The notes below the pieces were generated by a model, which was not told the origin of the DNA, did no database searches, and saw nothing but the letters and a program-made list of their open reading frames with translations. The position numbers were made by a program, and so were the translations under genes. 64,000 nt of DNA from ZC4RG30 sp963726085 (GTDB taxonomy: Bacteria; Pseudomonadota; Gammaproteobacteria; Steroidobacterales; Steroidobacteraceae): NCBI GenBank assembly GCA_963726085.1, contig CAVSAR010000001.1:882821-946820 (forward strand), written 5' to 3'. This document shows, piece by piece, positions 1 to 8,688 of the stretch. Position 1 is the first letter of the stretch; each line of letters begins with the position of its first letter.

Positions 1-76
1 TCATCACCGCCACCAGCAGCAGGATCACCACGAACCGCCGCCGGTAGGCGGCGCCGAGCAGTGGATGCAGGCTCAC
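1..76 (-). CDS. N-terminus of a membrane protein (partial), probably a transporter
   Basis: Seen: a GTG at the reverse complement of 74-76 overlaps the TGA of the upstream hydrolase (GTGA) and opens a frame reading S-L-H-P-L-L-G-A-A-Y, then an R-R-R patch, then a hydrophobic stretch that runs off the left edge. The basic patch followed by a valine/leucine-rich segment is the usual start of an inner-membrane protein. Its position as last gene of the catabolic operon suggests a substrate transporter such as an MFS permease, but that is inference: only 25 codons are visible. Confidence 0.5.
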   Translation of the reverse strand, partial: MSLHPLLGAAYRRRFVVILLLVAVM

Positions 77-960
77 GCCTCGATGCCCGTGCACTGGCGC
101 ACGAACTTGGCCAACGGCTCGCCCAGCGTATCGCCCGAGCTGGACAGCTGCATGACGTTGGACACATGGTTGTGCCCCTCGAGGTACAGCACCCGCGGAT
201 ATCGACCGGTCGCGTTGACACAGGCCTCAACCAGCACGGCGATCTGCCGATGCCATGGCGGCGGATCCATCTCATTGAGCGTAATCAAGCACGGAGTCTG
301 CAGGTTCGCCAGCGTAGACACGGTCGAGAAGCCGGCGCGCCGCGAACGGTCCGGTCCAAAGTAATCATCGTGGCGCGAATCCGCGTCGGCGCTGGTGAAC
401 TGGTAGATGCCCGACAGCAGGGCCGCGCCGGCCAGCGCGGTTTTGGATCCCGGCGCACGGCCGTGGCCTGCGAAATAGCCGGCAATGTGCGTGGCACCGG
501 CGGATGTGCCCACCATTACGATCCGCCCTGGCGAGCCGCCGAACCGCGGCGCGTTGGCCGCCAACCATTGCGCGGCGCTGTCGACGTCCTGCGACCCGCT
601 GGGCCACTGGTGCGCCGGCGCCAGGCGATAGGTCATGGTCACGCCCACAAAACCCGCGCGCACCGCCCAGGCGCCGAAGTTGTTAAAGAACGGCGCGTCG
701 GCCGCACCCTTGTCGCCCTGGGTGAAACCGCCGCCATGCACGAACACCACTACCGGCCGCTGTGCTGCCGCGTCGCCGCGATGGAATACATCGAGCCTCT
801 GCTTGGGGTCTGGCCCATAGGATAGGTCGCGTTCGACAGTGGCGCCCACATCGGCAGGACTGGATACCAATGGCGCGTACAGCTCGCGCGATGCCATGAT
901 CTGTGCCGGAGTAAATTCATCGCCGAGCGCGCGCAGGCGCGCCATCACCGAGTCGTTCAT
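73..960 (-). CDS. alpha/beta hydrolase (HSL-type esterase/lipase family)
   Basis: A 295-residue alpha/beta hydrolase fold protein. Seen: the oxyanion-hole motif HGGG at residues 75-78, the nucleophile elbow G-T-S-A-G with Ser153, and a histidine near the C-terminus in GHNHVSN that can complete the triad. This arrangement is typical of the hormone-sensitive-lipase/carboxylesterase group that hydrolyses small esters. No signal peptide is visible, so it is probably cytoplasmic. Its ATG overlaps the TGA of the upstream dehydrogenase (ATGA) and its own TGA overlaps the next GTG, so it is translationally coupled inside the oxygenase operon, where it may hydrolyse an ester or lactone intermediate (inference). 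Confidence 0.88.
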   Translation of the reverse strand: MNDSVMARLRALGDEFTPAQIMASRELYAPLVSSPADVGATVERDLSYGPDPKQRLDVFHRGDAAAQRPVVVFVHGGGFTQGDKGAADAPFFNNFGAWAVRAGFVGVTMTYRLAPAHQWPSGSQDVDSAAQWLAANAPRFGGSPGRIVMVGTSAGATHIAGYFAGHGRAPGSKTALAGAALLSGIYQFTSADADSRHDDYFGPDRSRRAGFSTVSTLANLQTPCLITLNEMDPPPWHRQIAVLVEACVNATGRYPRVLYLEGHNHVSNVMQLSSSGDTLGEPLAKFVRQCTGIEA

Positions 961-2057
961 GAAGAGACCTCAAGTACTGGTTTGATTGCAGTGCCGGCGC
1001 GACAGGCTGCGAATGCGGCAGCGATGTCGGCAAATGCAAAGCGCGTGATCAGTCGTTCAACGGGAAATCGGCCCTGGCGCCAGAACTCCAGCAGCTGCGG
1101 GATGGTCCGGCGTGGCAACGAGTCACCCCCGACAATGCCGCGCAGTGACTGCCCGCCTACCAGCATGGGAAACAGCGGCGCCGTGAATGGCTCGCGCGTG
1201 GCCGACACGAACCCCAGGACTGCGCGCGCTCCCAGCACGCGCTGGGCCAGCGCCAGAACAGGTGCCAGGGTTGTCGTATTGAGCGCAAAATCCACGCCCC
1301 GCCCCACGGCACCGCGCACCCGGGATTCCACATCGTCCACTGCCGGGTCCAGCGCCATGGTTGCGCCCAGTTCCAGGGCCAATGCGCGCCGCGACTCCAC
1401 CGGTTCGATAACGATGATCTGGCGCGCACCGACCAAGCGCGCGGCCATCACCGCACTGAGGCCGACCCCACCGGCACCGAAGACCGCCAGCGTCTGACCG
1501 GCGCGCAGGGCGAAGGCATTGAGTATGGCGCCGGCGCCGGTGATCACGCCGCAGCCCAGCGGCGAGGCCACCGCGAATGGCACGTCGTCGCCCAGGGGCA
1601 CGACGCCACTGGCATCGGCGACCGCGTGCGTTGCAAAGCTTGATTGACCAAAGAAATGACTGTGTATCTTCTCTTCGCCACGGGTCAACGAGGTCGACCC
1701 GTCACCGCGTGACCCCCCGAAGCTGCGCGGCATGCCTTCGACGCAGTAACTGGGGAGCAGTTCGCGACACTGCGCACACACACCGCAACTCGAGCCGGAC
1801 AGCATTACGCGGTCCCCGGCGGCCAAACCCTTCACACCTGCGCCTACTTGCACGATGGTGCCCGCGCCCTCATGCCCCAGAACTACCGGCCGCGGTGTGG
1901 GCAGCACGCCGCCGGCATGCGCGCGCAGGTCCGTGTGGCAGATGCCCGCGGTGACAATGCGCACCAGCACCTCCCCTGCCCGTGGCGCTTCCAGCTCCAG
2001 CTCCTCGAGCGCCGGCGCCGCCGCACCCTCACGCGAGACGGCAGCAGTGATGCGCAT
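957..2057 (-). CDS. Zinc-dependent alcohol dehydrogenase, aryl-alcohol (XylB-like) type
   Basis: A 366-residue medium-chain dehydrogenase. Seen: catalytic-zinc ligands Cys40 (G-I-C-H-T-D) and His62 (G-H-E-G-A-G), four structural-zinc cysteines at about 91, 94, 97 and 105, the third catalytic Cys in PLGCG, and the nucleotide-binding GAGGVG. The segment FFGQSSFATHA is characteristic of benzyl/aryl-alcohol dehydrogenases of the XylB kind. The start chosen is the ATG at 2057, which overlaps the upstream TGA by one base (TGATG); a longer open frame upstream lacks homology and overlaps the SnoaL gene. Expected role: interconversion of an aromatic aldehyde and alcohol with NAD, fitting an oxygenase upstream that releases aldehydes. 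Confidence 0.9.
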   Translation of the reverse strand: MRITAAVSREGAAAPALEELELEAPRAGEVLVRIVTAGICHTDLRAHAGGVLPTPRPVVLGHEGAGTIVQVGAGVKGLAAGDRVMLSGSSCGVCAQCRELLPSYCVEGMPRSFGGSRGDGSTSLTRGEEKIHSHFFGQSSFATHAVADASGVVPLGDDVPFAVASPLGCGVITGAGAILNAFALRAGQTLAVFGAGGVGLSAVMAARLVGARQIIVIEPVESRRALALELGATMALDPAVDDVESRVRGAVGRGVDFALNTTTLAPVLALAQRVLGARAVLGFVSATREPFTAPLFPMLVGGQSLRGIVGGDSLPRRTIPQLLEFWRQGRFPVERLITRFAFADIAAAFAACRAGTAIKPVLEVSS

Positions 2058-2575
2058 CAGGTCTTGCCAACGGCGGGCGGCTGGCCCGGGCGATCCTTCA
2101 TCACGATCTCCCCCTTCCAGGGCACGTCCGCCAGTGTCCGCCAGGCATTGACCTTGAGGGTCTGGAACAGCCAGCGGCCATCGACCTTGCGCATCTCGTC
2201 GTCGCGGGTGCCGATGCCGAACACGAAGGTGGTGCCGTAGTCGATGTTGAACTGGATGATCTGGAAGAAACATCGCACCTGCGCGCCACTGGCCGTGGGC
2301 CGCATCAGGAAATGATTGAACAGGTGCTGTCGTCCCAGCCACCAGTGCTGGCGCGAATACCACAGGTCTTCCATGTTCTTGAGGATGGCGGCATGGCCAA
2401 TGACCTTGCCCTGCCATAGGTGATCGAAGCTGGCGTCCTCAGTGAACGCGCTGACCACCATCTCGGGCATCGCCAGATCAATGCCCCACGCGTAACGTGA
2501 ATAGGTCTCTTCGATCTCCACCCGGTCCTGCGCCGGCATGGTCGCGGGAACGCCATCGGGCCAGACTGTGCTCAT
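2057..2575 (-). CDS. SnoaL-like / nuclear-transport-factor-2-fold protein
   Basis: A 172-residue protein of the SnoaL-like NTF2 fold. Seen: an N-terminal helix segment with E-E-T-Y-S-R-Y-A-W-G-I-D, then the ...FTEDASFDH... strand and the C-terminal D-D-E-M-R-K-V-D-G-R-W sheet typical of the family (polyketide cyclase, ring-hydroxylating dioxygenase small-subunit-like, or dehydratase). Family members bind small hydrophobic substrates; exact chemistry cannot be read from sequence. The start ATG at 2575 overlaps the oxygenase stop (ATGA), so a longer frame upstream is rejected. It is probably an isomerase, dehydratase or accessory in the same aromatic pathway. Confidence 0.82.
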   Translation of the reverse strand: MSTVWPDGVPATMPAQDRVEIEETYSRYAWGIDLAMPEMVVSAFTEDASFDHLWQGKVIGHAAILKNMEDLWYSRQHWWLGRQHLFNHFLMRPTASGAQVRCFFQIIQFNIDYGTTFVFGIGTRDDEMRKVDGRWLFQTLKVNAWRTLADVPWKGEIVMKDRPGQPPAVGKT

Positions 2576-3987
2576 CGTCGTATTGCCTCTTGCGGAACCC
2601 AGGAACCGTGAAACGTGGAGCGCACCCGCACCGGAATATGCAGGCGCGTCACCGGGCCCTGCGCCAGATGCAGGGCATCGAATATCGCCAGCTCGCTGTG
2701 ACCGGCATCCAGGCGATTGAGTATGACCAACAGCCACCCGTCGCACTCGGCGGACGTCGGACTGCGTGGTACGAACTGCGGCTCCTGCACGGTGATGCTG
2801 GCACCATGATCCCAGTAATCCACGGCGCCACTGGTCACATCGATGCGACCCACCGAACTGGTGCCGCCGGGTCCGCGGCCCATGATCATGAATCCCTGGG
2901 TGTACGCCCGTCCCATGAACCGCTCGTCGATCTTGGGCATTTCCCCCGGCCGCGGGCACAGGCGCCGCAGCGAGTAAGTGTCCTGCCCGGCAAGATCGCA
3001 GGTCAGTCGGGTCAGCACGGGTGGTGGCGCTTCGCATACGCGACCGTCGGGCGTCTGAAAGAACGGGAAGCAGTTGCCGTCGTACAGCACGACATCCAGA
3101 TGCACCTGTGACCCTGAGGTAAACGCGTTCATCATGTGCCCGGCACTGGCGGTGGGTCCGCGAAACCAGCGGATTTGCCCGGCATCGCCGCCGCGTGGCA
3201 ACACGGCAACCTGGACTTGCTGGTCGTCGTGCCACTCATAGAACGTGCCGCCGCGCTTCACGACGTTCATGTCGGTGATCAGGGGGAAGAACGGCAGGAT
3301 GAAGTGGCTGGAAGTGACCCCGAAATCGTGCATGACCCCAGACCAGGGGGCCTGGAACCAGATTTCATTGGTGAGGCTGCCGTCCGCGGCGAACTCGAAA
3401 ATCGCCATGTCACGGCTGCCGTCTCCCAGTGCCTGCGATGCGTAGGTCAGCAGTTCACCGGTGTGCAGGTCGATTTTCGGATGTGCTGCCAGGCGCATCG
3501 CCCTGACCTGGCCACCCAGGTCGGTGCGGGCAATGGTCTCGAGCGTGTCGGGATCCAGCTCGTAAGGAAGGTCATCTTCCTTGAGAACCAGAAGTCGGCC
3601 GGCGTGATAGATCATGTGGGTATTGGCCGCACCGCCATTGACCCCGGCCGCCTCCGGGGCATCCGAATACCGGTTGCGATAGCGACCGAATAGAGAGCGG
3701 CGCGCACGTTCCTGCGCGATGAACCGCGCGCTGCGCACCCAGCGGCTGCGATATGAAACATCGCCCCGATCGAAGCGGAACAGGTGCGCCATCCCCTCGC
3801 CGTCGATGAACACATCTTCATCCAGCATCGGCGGGTACTGCCGGTCCGGACCGGCCCGATACCAACTGCCCTGCAAACCGCCCGGAATCTCCCCGGCCAC
3901 CAGTTCGAGCCCCTCAATGGTGGATTCGGTGCGAAGTGGCCGACCCCATCCCGCGTACAGCGGGAGGTCCTGAAAATGAATACCCAT
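2572..3987 (-). CDS. Carotenoid-cleavage-oxygenase family protein (lignostilbene/apocarotenoid dioxygenase type)
   Basis: A 471-residue non-haem iron dioxygenase of the RPE65/carotenoid oxygenase family, which cleaves C=C double bonds in carotenoids, stilbenes or phenylpropenes to give two carbonyl products. Seen: the four iron-ligand histidine positions, in AAHPKID (His169), VMHDFGVT (His220), AGHMMNAF (His284) and STFHGSW (His460), spaced as in the seven-bladed propeller fold. The ATG at 3987 is preceded by a strong AGGAGG; a 13-codon longer frame is less likely. It is the first gene of the minus-strand operon, with four-base overlap to the SnoaL gene. The following aryl-alcohol dehydrogenase favours an aromatic alkene substrate over a carotenoid (inference). 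Confidence 0.92.
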   Translation of the reverse strand: MGIHFQDLPLYAGWGRPLRTESTIEGLELVAGEIPGGLQGSWYRAGPDRQYPPMLDEDVFIDGEGMAHLFRFDRGDVSYRSRWVRSARFIAQERARRSLFGRYRNRYSDAPEAAGVNGGAANTHMIYHAGRLLVLKEDDLPYELDPDTLETIARTDLGGQVRAMRLAAHPKIDLHTGELLTYASQALGDGSRDMAIFEFAADGSLTNEIWFQAPWSGVMHDFGVTSSHFILPFFPLITDMNVVKRGGTFYEWHDDQQVQVAVLPRGGDAGQIRWFRGPTASAGHMMNAFTSGSQVHLDVVLYDGNCFPFFQTPDGRVCEAPPPVLTRLTCDLAGQDTYSLRRLCPRPGEMPKIDERFMGRAYTQGFMIMGRGPGGTSSVGRIDVTSGAVDYWDHGASITVQEPQFVPRSPTSAECDGWLLVILNRLDAGHSELAIFDALHLAQGPVTRLHIPVRVRSTFHGSWVPQEAIRR

Positions 3988-4129
3988 AACCCCCTCCTGT
4001 CCGCCAGCTGGCGGCAGAGTGTGCAACCTTCAGCAGTTCGGACACTTTGTCAATCCACAGGCCACTCAATGCGCCGGACTTGACGTATGCCTCAGGTGTG
4101 TCCAGGAGGCGAATGTTAGTCTCTCGCGC

Positions 4130-6100
4130 ATGTACATGCGGCCCAGGCCGGTCAAATCAGGGACGATCTGCGCGTGGGCGGTGCTGGCTCTGACCACAGC
4201 CTCGGCGGCCACCGCGGCGGCGGCGCCGGCGCCGGCTACCGGGCCGACTCCGGTGGCCCAGCTGGTGCAGAATGCAACCCTCGCAGAGCGCACTGACGAC
4301 GAACAGTCGCGTCGCTATGCCGAGCAGGCCCTACAGGCACTGGCCGCAAGTCCCGATCCGGACTTGGAAGTGCGCGCGCGACTTGTCCTGTGCGGCTACT
4401 ACTCAGAGCGCGACATGACTGCCGCGCAGTCACAGGTAGCCACCATGCAGGCACTGCTGCCGCGAGTGGCACATCCGGGCTTGCGCGCCGGCATCCTGAC
4501 CTGCCAGGGAGAGGTGCAGGAACGCCTGGGCGCCAACACCGAGGCACTGGCCCTCTATGACCAGGCGGTCTCCACTGCCAAGTCCAGTCCCGACGACGAA
4601 ATGCTGGCCAGCGCGCTTTACTCCCGCGGCTACCTGCGCGGACTGCAGGGTCAGTTCGCAGGGGCCCTCGAAGACCTGCGCCAGTCGCAGCGGCTGTATG
4701 AAAAGCTGGGCATGACATTGGACGCAATGACCACTCTCAGCAGCATTGCGACCACGTACACCCGGATGGGTGACCAGACCCAGGCCCTTGCCATCTACCG
4801 CGATGCGCTGCAGCGGGAACGCGCGGCCGGCATGAAGCGTGAGCAGGTGGTGACAGAACACAACATCGGCCACGTACTGGAGCGGCAGGAAAACTGGTCA
4901 GAGGCAGCTCAGGCATATGAATCGTCCTTGCAGGTAAGTCGTGAACTGCATTTTTCGCGTGGCGAAGCCTATGCCCTGCGCGGACTTGCCGGCGCCTTGC
5001 AGGGGCGCGGCGAATCGCAGCGTGCAATGCAGCTGCTGGACGCGGCTGCCGAACTGCAGAAGCAGATACCGGACGCGCGGCTGGCCGCCGAAATCTCGGT
5101 GACCCGCGGCATTACACTGCATGCCCTCAACAAGCTGCCCGCAGCCCGCACCGAGCTGATGTCCGCGCTGGAGATACTGCGCAAGGCCGGGGCCATGGAC
5201 GAACTGGTCACCGTCTATGAGCAGCTGGCAAAGGTCGACGCCGACCTGGGTGACTGGCGGCGGGCATTCCAGTGGCAGGAGGCCGCCAAGGCCACGACCG
5301 AGCGCCTCCTGCGCAACCAGATCGACGAACAGTTCTCGATGCTGAAGTTCGAATTCGATACTGCCCGCCGGGACAAGGAATACCAGGCGCTGCTGCGTGA
5401 ACGTGAAGCCAACCAGCGCGCGCTCGAGCAATCCCAACGGGCCAGCATCCTGCAGTACATCGTCATTGCCCTGGCCGTCTTGATTGCCACCATGCTGGCC
5501 ACTATTGCACTGCGCCACAACCGCAATTCGCGTCGCATGCAGAGCCTGGCCCTGACAGATGACCTCACGGGCGTGCCCAACCGCAGGTCCGTGCTGTCAT
5601 TGCTGCCCCAGTGCCTGCAGGCCAACCCGCGGGGAACCACCGCGGTACTGGTGGTGGACATCGATCATTTCAAGTTGATCAACGACACCTTTGGACATGC
5701 CACGGGTGATCGGGTGCTGCAACTCATCGCCGGCGTATTGAGGGGATCCCTGCGGCCACCGGAATTCTTTGGCCGCATCGGTGGCGAGGAGTTCCTGATT
5801 GTGCTGCCCGGTGCCGATGTTCGCAGCGCCCTGTCGCGCGCCGAAGCACTGCGGATTGCTACAAAGGATGCGGACATCAGCGCGCTGATACCCGAGCTGG
5901 GTTCACTGACAGTCAGCGTGGGCATCACCATTTCCCGGACCGGGGATTCCATCAGCACCATACTGCAGCGTGCCGACATGGCGCTGTATCGCGCCAAGGC
6001 TGCCGGACGCAATCGGGTGGCTGGCGACGAGACGACTCCCGGCAATCCGACTTTCCCGCTCGCGCGCCAGCCTGCCAAGCCCAGCCCGGGCAGTTCTTGA
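4130..6100 (+). CDS. TPR-containing membrane diguanylate cyclase (GGDEF)
   Basis: A 656-residue sensor predicted to make cyclic di-GMP from two GTP. Seen: a signal-like hydrophobic N-terminus (residues about 10-30), a long helical region with TPR-like repeats (roughly 45-420), a coiled-coil, a transmembrane helix (I-V-I-A-L-A-V-L-I-A-T-M-L-A), then a C-terminal GGDEF domain with active-site GGEEF. The layout periplasmic TPR-TM-cytoplasmic GGDEF is common in Gammaproteobacteria. The start could be the ATG at 4130 or 4136; AGGAGG lies at 4104-4109, farther than ideal. It is divergent from the oxygenase operon. No adjacent EAL gene is present. Confidence 0.9.
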   Translation: MYMRPRPVKSGTICAWAVLALTTASAATAAAAPAPATGPTPVAQLVQNATLAERTDDEQSRRYAEQALQALAASPDPDLEVRARLVLCGYYSERDMTAAQSQVATMQALLPRVAHPGLRAGILTCQGEVQERLGANTEALALYDQAVSTAKSSPDDEMLASALYSRGYLRGLQGQFAGALEDLRQSQRLYEKLGMTLDAMTTLSSIATTYTRMGDQTQALAIYRDALQRERAAGMKREQVVTEHNIGHVLERQENWSEAAQAYESSLQVSRELHFSRGEAYALRGLAGALQGRGESQRAMQLLDAAAELQKQIPDARLAAEISVTRGITLHALNKLPAARTELMSALEILRKAGAMDELVTVYEQLAKVDADLGDWRRAFQWQEAAKATTERLLRNQIDEQFSMLKFEFDTARRDKEYQALLREREANQRALEQSQRASILQYIVIALAVLIATMLATIALRHNRNSRRMQSLALTDDLTGVPNRRSVLSLLPQCLQANPRGTTAVLVVDIDHFKLINDTFGHATGDRVLQLIAGVLRGSLRPPEFFGRIGGEEFLIVLPGADVRSALSRAEALRIATKDADISALIPELGSLTVSVGITISRTGDSISTILQRADMALYRAKAAGRNRVAGDETTPGNPTFPLARQPAKPSPGSS

Positions 6101-6211
6101 TCACGCAGCATGCTCCAATCGTCCTACTTTGCCTGTAATTTCGTGACCGCTGGCGCGTCAGTCCCTCTCAAGGATACTGTTGTAAGCCGGTACTCCAAGG
6201 GGATCCAGAAT

Positions 6212-7111
6212 ATGTACCTGAAGCGAATCATTGTCCTGGCCCTGGCATGCGCAACGCTGGCCTCGTGCGGGGGATCACAATCCAAGGGTCCCAGCGCGGC
6301 TGAAACTGCAGCCGCAGAAGCCGCGACTGCGGCGCAGGCCGCCGCCGCTGCGGCAGATGAAGCGGCCCGCAAAAAGGCCGAGGCCGATGCCGCCGCCGCT
6401 GCCGCGACTCGTGAGGCACAACTTGCATTGCAGCAGTCTGAACTCAAGGCGCAGGAACGAGACCTGGCCCAGCGCGAAGCAAAGCTGGAAAAGGAAAGGG
6501 CTGCAGCCAAGAAAGAGTCAGCGGCCAAGCCGGTGGCCAAGCCACCTGCCGCGACGCCCGCGGCCGTGGCGGTGCCTGCCAAGCCAGTTCCAAAGTCAGT
6601 CACCGTGCCGGCTGGAACGGCACTGAAGTTTGCGCTGGCCTCCGACCTCAGCACCAAATCGGCCAAGGTAGGCGACACATTCCGCGCCAAGCTCGCCAGC
6701 GATGTCGTGATTGACGGACATGTGGCCGTGCCGGCGGGAACCGTGGTCGTTGGCCAGGTCACCAAGGTGGTCTCGGGTAGCCAGCAAATCGGCGCTACTC
6801 CCACGATCAGCCTGCGTTTCGACAGTCTTGAATACAGCGGCGGCAAGACGCTGCCAATCAGTGGTGAGTACACCAGCACGGGCAAGAGCGAAAAGGGCCA
6901 GGACACGGCCAAGATCGTGGGCGGCGCAGCCGCCGGCGCCATCCTGGGTCACCAGGTCAACAACAAGTCCAGCGGCACGATCATCGGTGGCTTGCTGGGT
7001 GCCGGCGCGGGCACGCTGGTTGCCAAGAACACCGGGTCCGAGGTCAAGTTGCCGGCGGGAACTGAAGTGAGCATCGCACTGGCAACGCCGCTGAAGGTCC
7101 AGATCAACTGA
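6212..7111 (+). CDS. Lipoprotein with Ala-rich coiled coil and glycine-zipper C-terminus
   Basis: A 299-residue probable outer-membrane lipoprotein. Seen: a signal sequence ending in lipobox L-A-S-C at about residues 15-18, then a long alanine/lysine/glutamate-rich coiled coil (about 25-115), a Pro/Ala/Lys linker, a beta-rich middle, and a glycine-zipper segment (GGAAAGAILG...GGLLGAGAG) of the kind that inserts in or spans membranes. ATG at 6212 follows AAGGGGA; a 34-codon longer frame is rejected because it hides the signal peptide. The function is unknown; glycine-zipper lipoproteins are often envelope-stability or stress factors. Confidence 0.8.
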   Translation: MYLKRIIVLALACATLASCGGSQSKGPSAAETAAAEAATAAQAAAAAADEAARKKAEADAAAAAATREAQLALQQSELKAQERDLAQREAKLEKERAAAKKESAAKPVAKPPAATPAAVAVPAKPVPKSVTVPAGTALKFALASDLSTKSAKVGDTFRAKLASDVVIDGHVAVPAGTVVVGQVTKVVSGSQQIGATPTISLRFDSLEYSGGKTLPISGEYTSTGKSEKGQDTAKIVGGAAAGAILGHQVNNKSSGTIIGGLLGAGAGTLVAKNTGSEVKLPAGTEVSIALATPLKVQIN

Positions 7112-7153
7112 CCCGGCTTACCCCCTCGGCGTAGCCAGTCCGCCTTGGATATA

Positions 7154-7182
7154 CGGCTGGAGGCAAGCAGCTGCCCCAGCCG
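7154..7182. terminator. Hairpin between convergent genes (no U-tract)
   Basis: An 11-bp stem is seen: CGGCTGG pairs with CCAGCCG, continued after a single bulged A by GGCA/TGCC, with a six-base loop. It lies between the stops of the glycine-zipper lipoprotein and the convergent membrane-protein gene. No T-run follows on either strand, so termination is plausible rather than shown. Confidence 0.4.
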
Positions 7183-7214
7183 CTATCAAAGCGTACCCGG
7201 TGGATCGCAATCTG

Positions 7215-7625
7215 TTACGGCTCCTTCTTGCCGCTCAGGGCGTAGTAAACGAGGTTGCCAATACCCAGGAACCCGACGATGGACGCGCCTATGGCCAGCC
7301 CACCTCTGGCCGGCGGCGGCAGGAACGAGTCCACCAGGACGTAATTCGACACATAGAAGGCTACCGCCATGCCGATCCCAAGCGTCAGCAGCATGATGCC
7401 GCCTTGCAGGCTTCGGGCCCGCTGTTGTGCCGGATCCCTGTTGCGCCCCCAGGAATTGGCGCCGTCCTCCACCAGTGGCGGCACCATGCCCTTTTCAATC
7501 ATTGCGCGCCGCTCTGCGGAGTGCAGCGCACGCCGCCGGTAATCCATGATGATGGCGGTAACCGGCACCGAGAAAGTCGCCAATATCCCCACCACCGGGA
7601 TGAGAATTCCCCAATTACCACTCAT
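7215..7625 (-). CDS. Small inner-membrane protein (DUF6249-like)
   Basis: A 136-residue membrane protein. Seen: one N-terminal hydrophobic helix (G-I-L-I-P-V-V-G-I-L-A-T-F), a cytoplasmic segment beginning D-Y-R-R-R and rich in charges with the characteristic ...ERRAMIEKGMVPP..., then two further hydrophobic helices near the C-terminus. The pattern matches the DUF6249 family of uncharacterised membrane proteins often encoded beside ECF sigma factors. Start ATG at 7625 follows GGGGAGTACTCAA; the longer frame is rejected. It is divergent from the ECF sigma gene at 7771 with 145 bases between them, so the two may share regulation (inference). Confidence 0.72.
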   Translation of the reverse strand: MSGNWGILIPVVGILATFSVPVTAIIMDYRRRALHSAERRAMIEKGMVPPLVEDGANSWGRNRDPAQQRARSLQGGIMLLTLGIGMAVAFYVSNYVLVDSFLPPPARGGLAIGASIVGFLGIGNLVYYALSGKKEP

Positions 7626-7770
7626 TTGAGTACTCCCCGAAAAACCACTGCGAACGTATTGTCCGTATTGGGATGAGACGCTGCGGCCAGTCTCCGGTTT
7701 CACCAAATATTATGAAACCGCATACCGGGGGCTGCCGTCTAACCGTCAACTGATCCGCCCGGGACTCCGA

Positions 7771-8310
7771 TTGAATGTCGACTCTCAAGACTGGCTGCGA
7801 CGCTGCGTTGCAGGAGACCCGGTGGCCTGCCGTGAACTGGTGGACCAGTATGCGCGCGTGGCCGGCACGATCATCCTGCGAACGATTGGTCGCCGCGATC
7901 AGGTGGAAGACCTGCTGCAGGAGACTTTCCTGCGCGTATTTCGCGCGCTGCCGGAATTCGAGGGCCGGGCACGACTGTCGACGTGGATCTGCACCATCGC
8001 CCAGCGGGTTGCCGTGGACGAATTGCGTCGCCGCCAGCGCTCGCCTCTTCTGGTGTCCGAGGACGTGCCCGACGCCGCTGATTCAGCGGACGTCGAACGC
8101 GATGCGGCCCGCGACGCCTCTGACAGCCTGGTACGTGCGGCGCTGGCGAAATTGCCCGATAAGTATCGCCTCCCGCTGCTGTATTCGGCGATTGACGGAC
8201 TTGGCTACGATACGATCGCAACCATGCTCGGTGTCCCGGTGGGAACCGTCAAGACCAACGTCTTCCGCGGCAAGCAGTTGCTGCGGGAACGCCTGGAGGG
8301 CCTGCAATGA
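7771..8310 (+). CDS. RNA polymerase ECF-type sigma factor
   Basis: A 179-residue sigma-70-family factor. Seen: region 2 with D-Q-V-E-D-L-L-Q-E-T-F-L-R-V-F-R-A-L and the downstream L-S-T-W-I-C-T-I-A-Q-R, a short linker, and region 4 with L-P-D-K-Y-R-L-P-L and the helix-turn-helix G-V-P-V-G-T-V-K-T-N. The start is TTG at 7771, as no ATG fits the frame before region 2. Its stop overlaps the next ATG (ATGA), so it is coupled to a small membrane protein that may be its anti-sigma. Confidence 0.9.
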   Translation: MNVDSQDWLRRCVAGDPVACRELVDQYARVAGTIILRTIGRRDQVEDLLQETFLRVFRALPEFEGRARLSTWICTIAQRVAVDELRRRQRSPLLVSEDVPDAADSADVERDAARDASDSLVRAALAKLPDKYRLPLLYSAIDGLGYDTIATMLGVPVGTVKTNVFRGKQLLRERLEGLQ

Positions 8311-8657
8311 TGGACTCGAAGCCTGACTTGCTCGAACAGCGCATTGATTCCGCGCTGGACCGCCTGCCGCAATGGAATCCACCGGCGGACTTCGCGCCGC
8401 GACTGGCGGCGGCAGCCGCGCGTCAGGCACAACTGCCTGCGGTGTCCCCCATGCTGGCACTGACCGGCAACCTGTTGCTGCGCCTGTCGGATGCGACCCT
8501 GCTGGTGCTGGCGGCACTTGCGGTGGCGGGCCTGGTGATCTGGGCGGTACCGTGGGATGGGGTGGTCCGCCATGCTGACCTGATCAGCTGGGGCAGCACG
8601 ATCGTATTGGCAGTCTCAGGTCTGTGGATGACCCGGCGTTCGCTGCTCGGTCGCTGA
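8307..8657 (+). CDS. Small membrane protein coupled to ECF sigma factor (possible anti-sigma)
   Basis: A 116-residue protein with no family I recognise. Seen: a charged N-terminal half (about 1-40) beginning M-M-D-S-K-P-D-L-L-E, then two hydrophobic helices (about 50-78 and 88-108). It overlaps the sigma gene by four bases. An N-terminal cytoplasmic region plus membrane helices directly downstream of an ECF gene is the usual form of an anti-sigma factor, but no zinc-binding HxxxCxxC motif is present, so the role is inferred from position only. Confidence 0.7.
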   Translation: MMDSKPDLLEQRIDSALDRLPQWNPPADFAPRLAAAAARQAQLPAVSPMLALTGNLLLRLSDATLLVLAALAVAGLVIWAVPWDGVVRHADLISWGSTIVLAVSGLWMTRRSLLGR

Positions 8658-8688
8658 CGTGCCGATCAGAGCCGGCGCAGGAACCTGG

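Noticed and set aside
957..2417. N-terminally extended dehydrogenase frame
   Set aside because: The extra 120 residues overlap the SnoaL gene in another frame and lack family similarity; ATG 2057 is coupled to the upstream stop.
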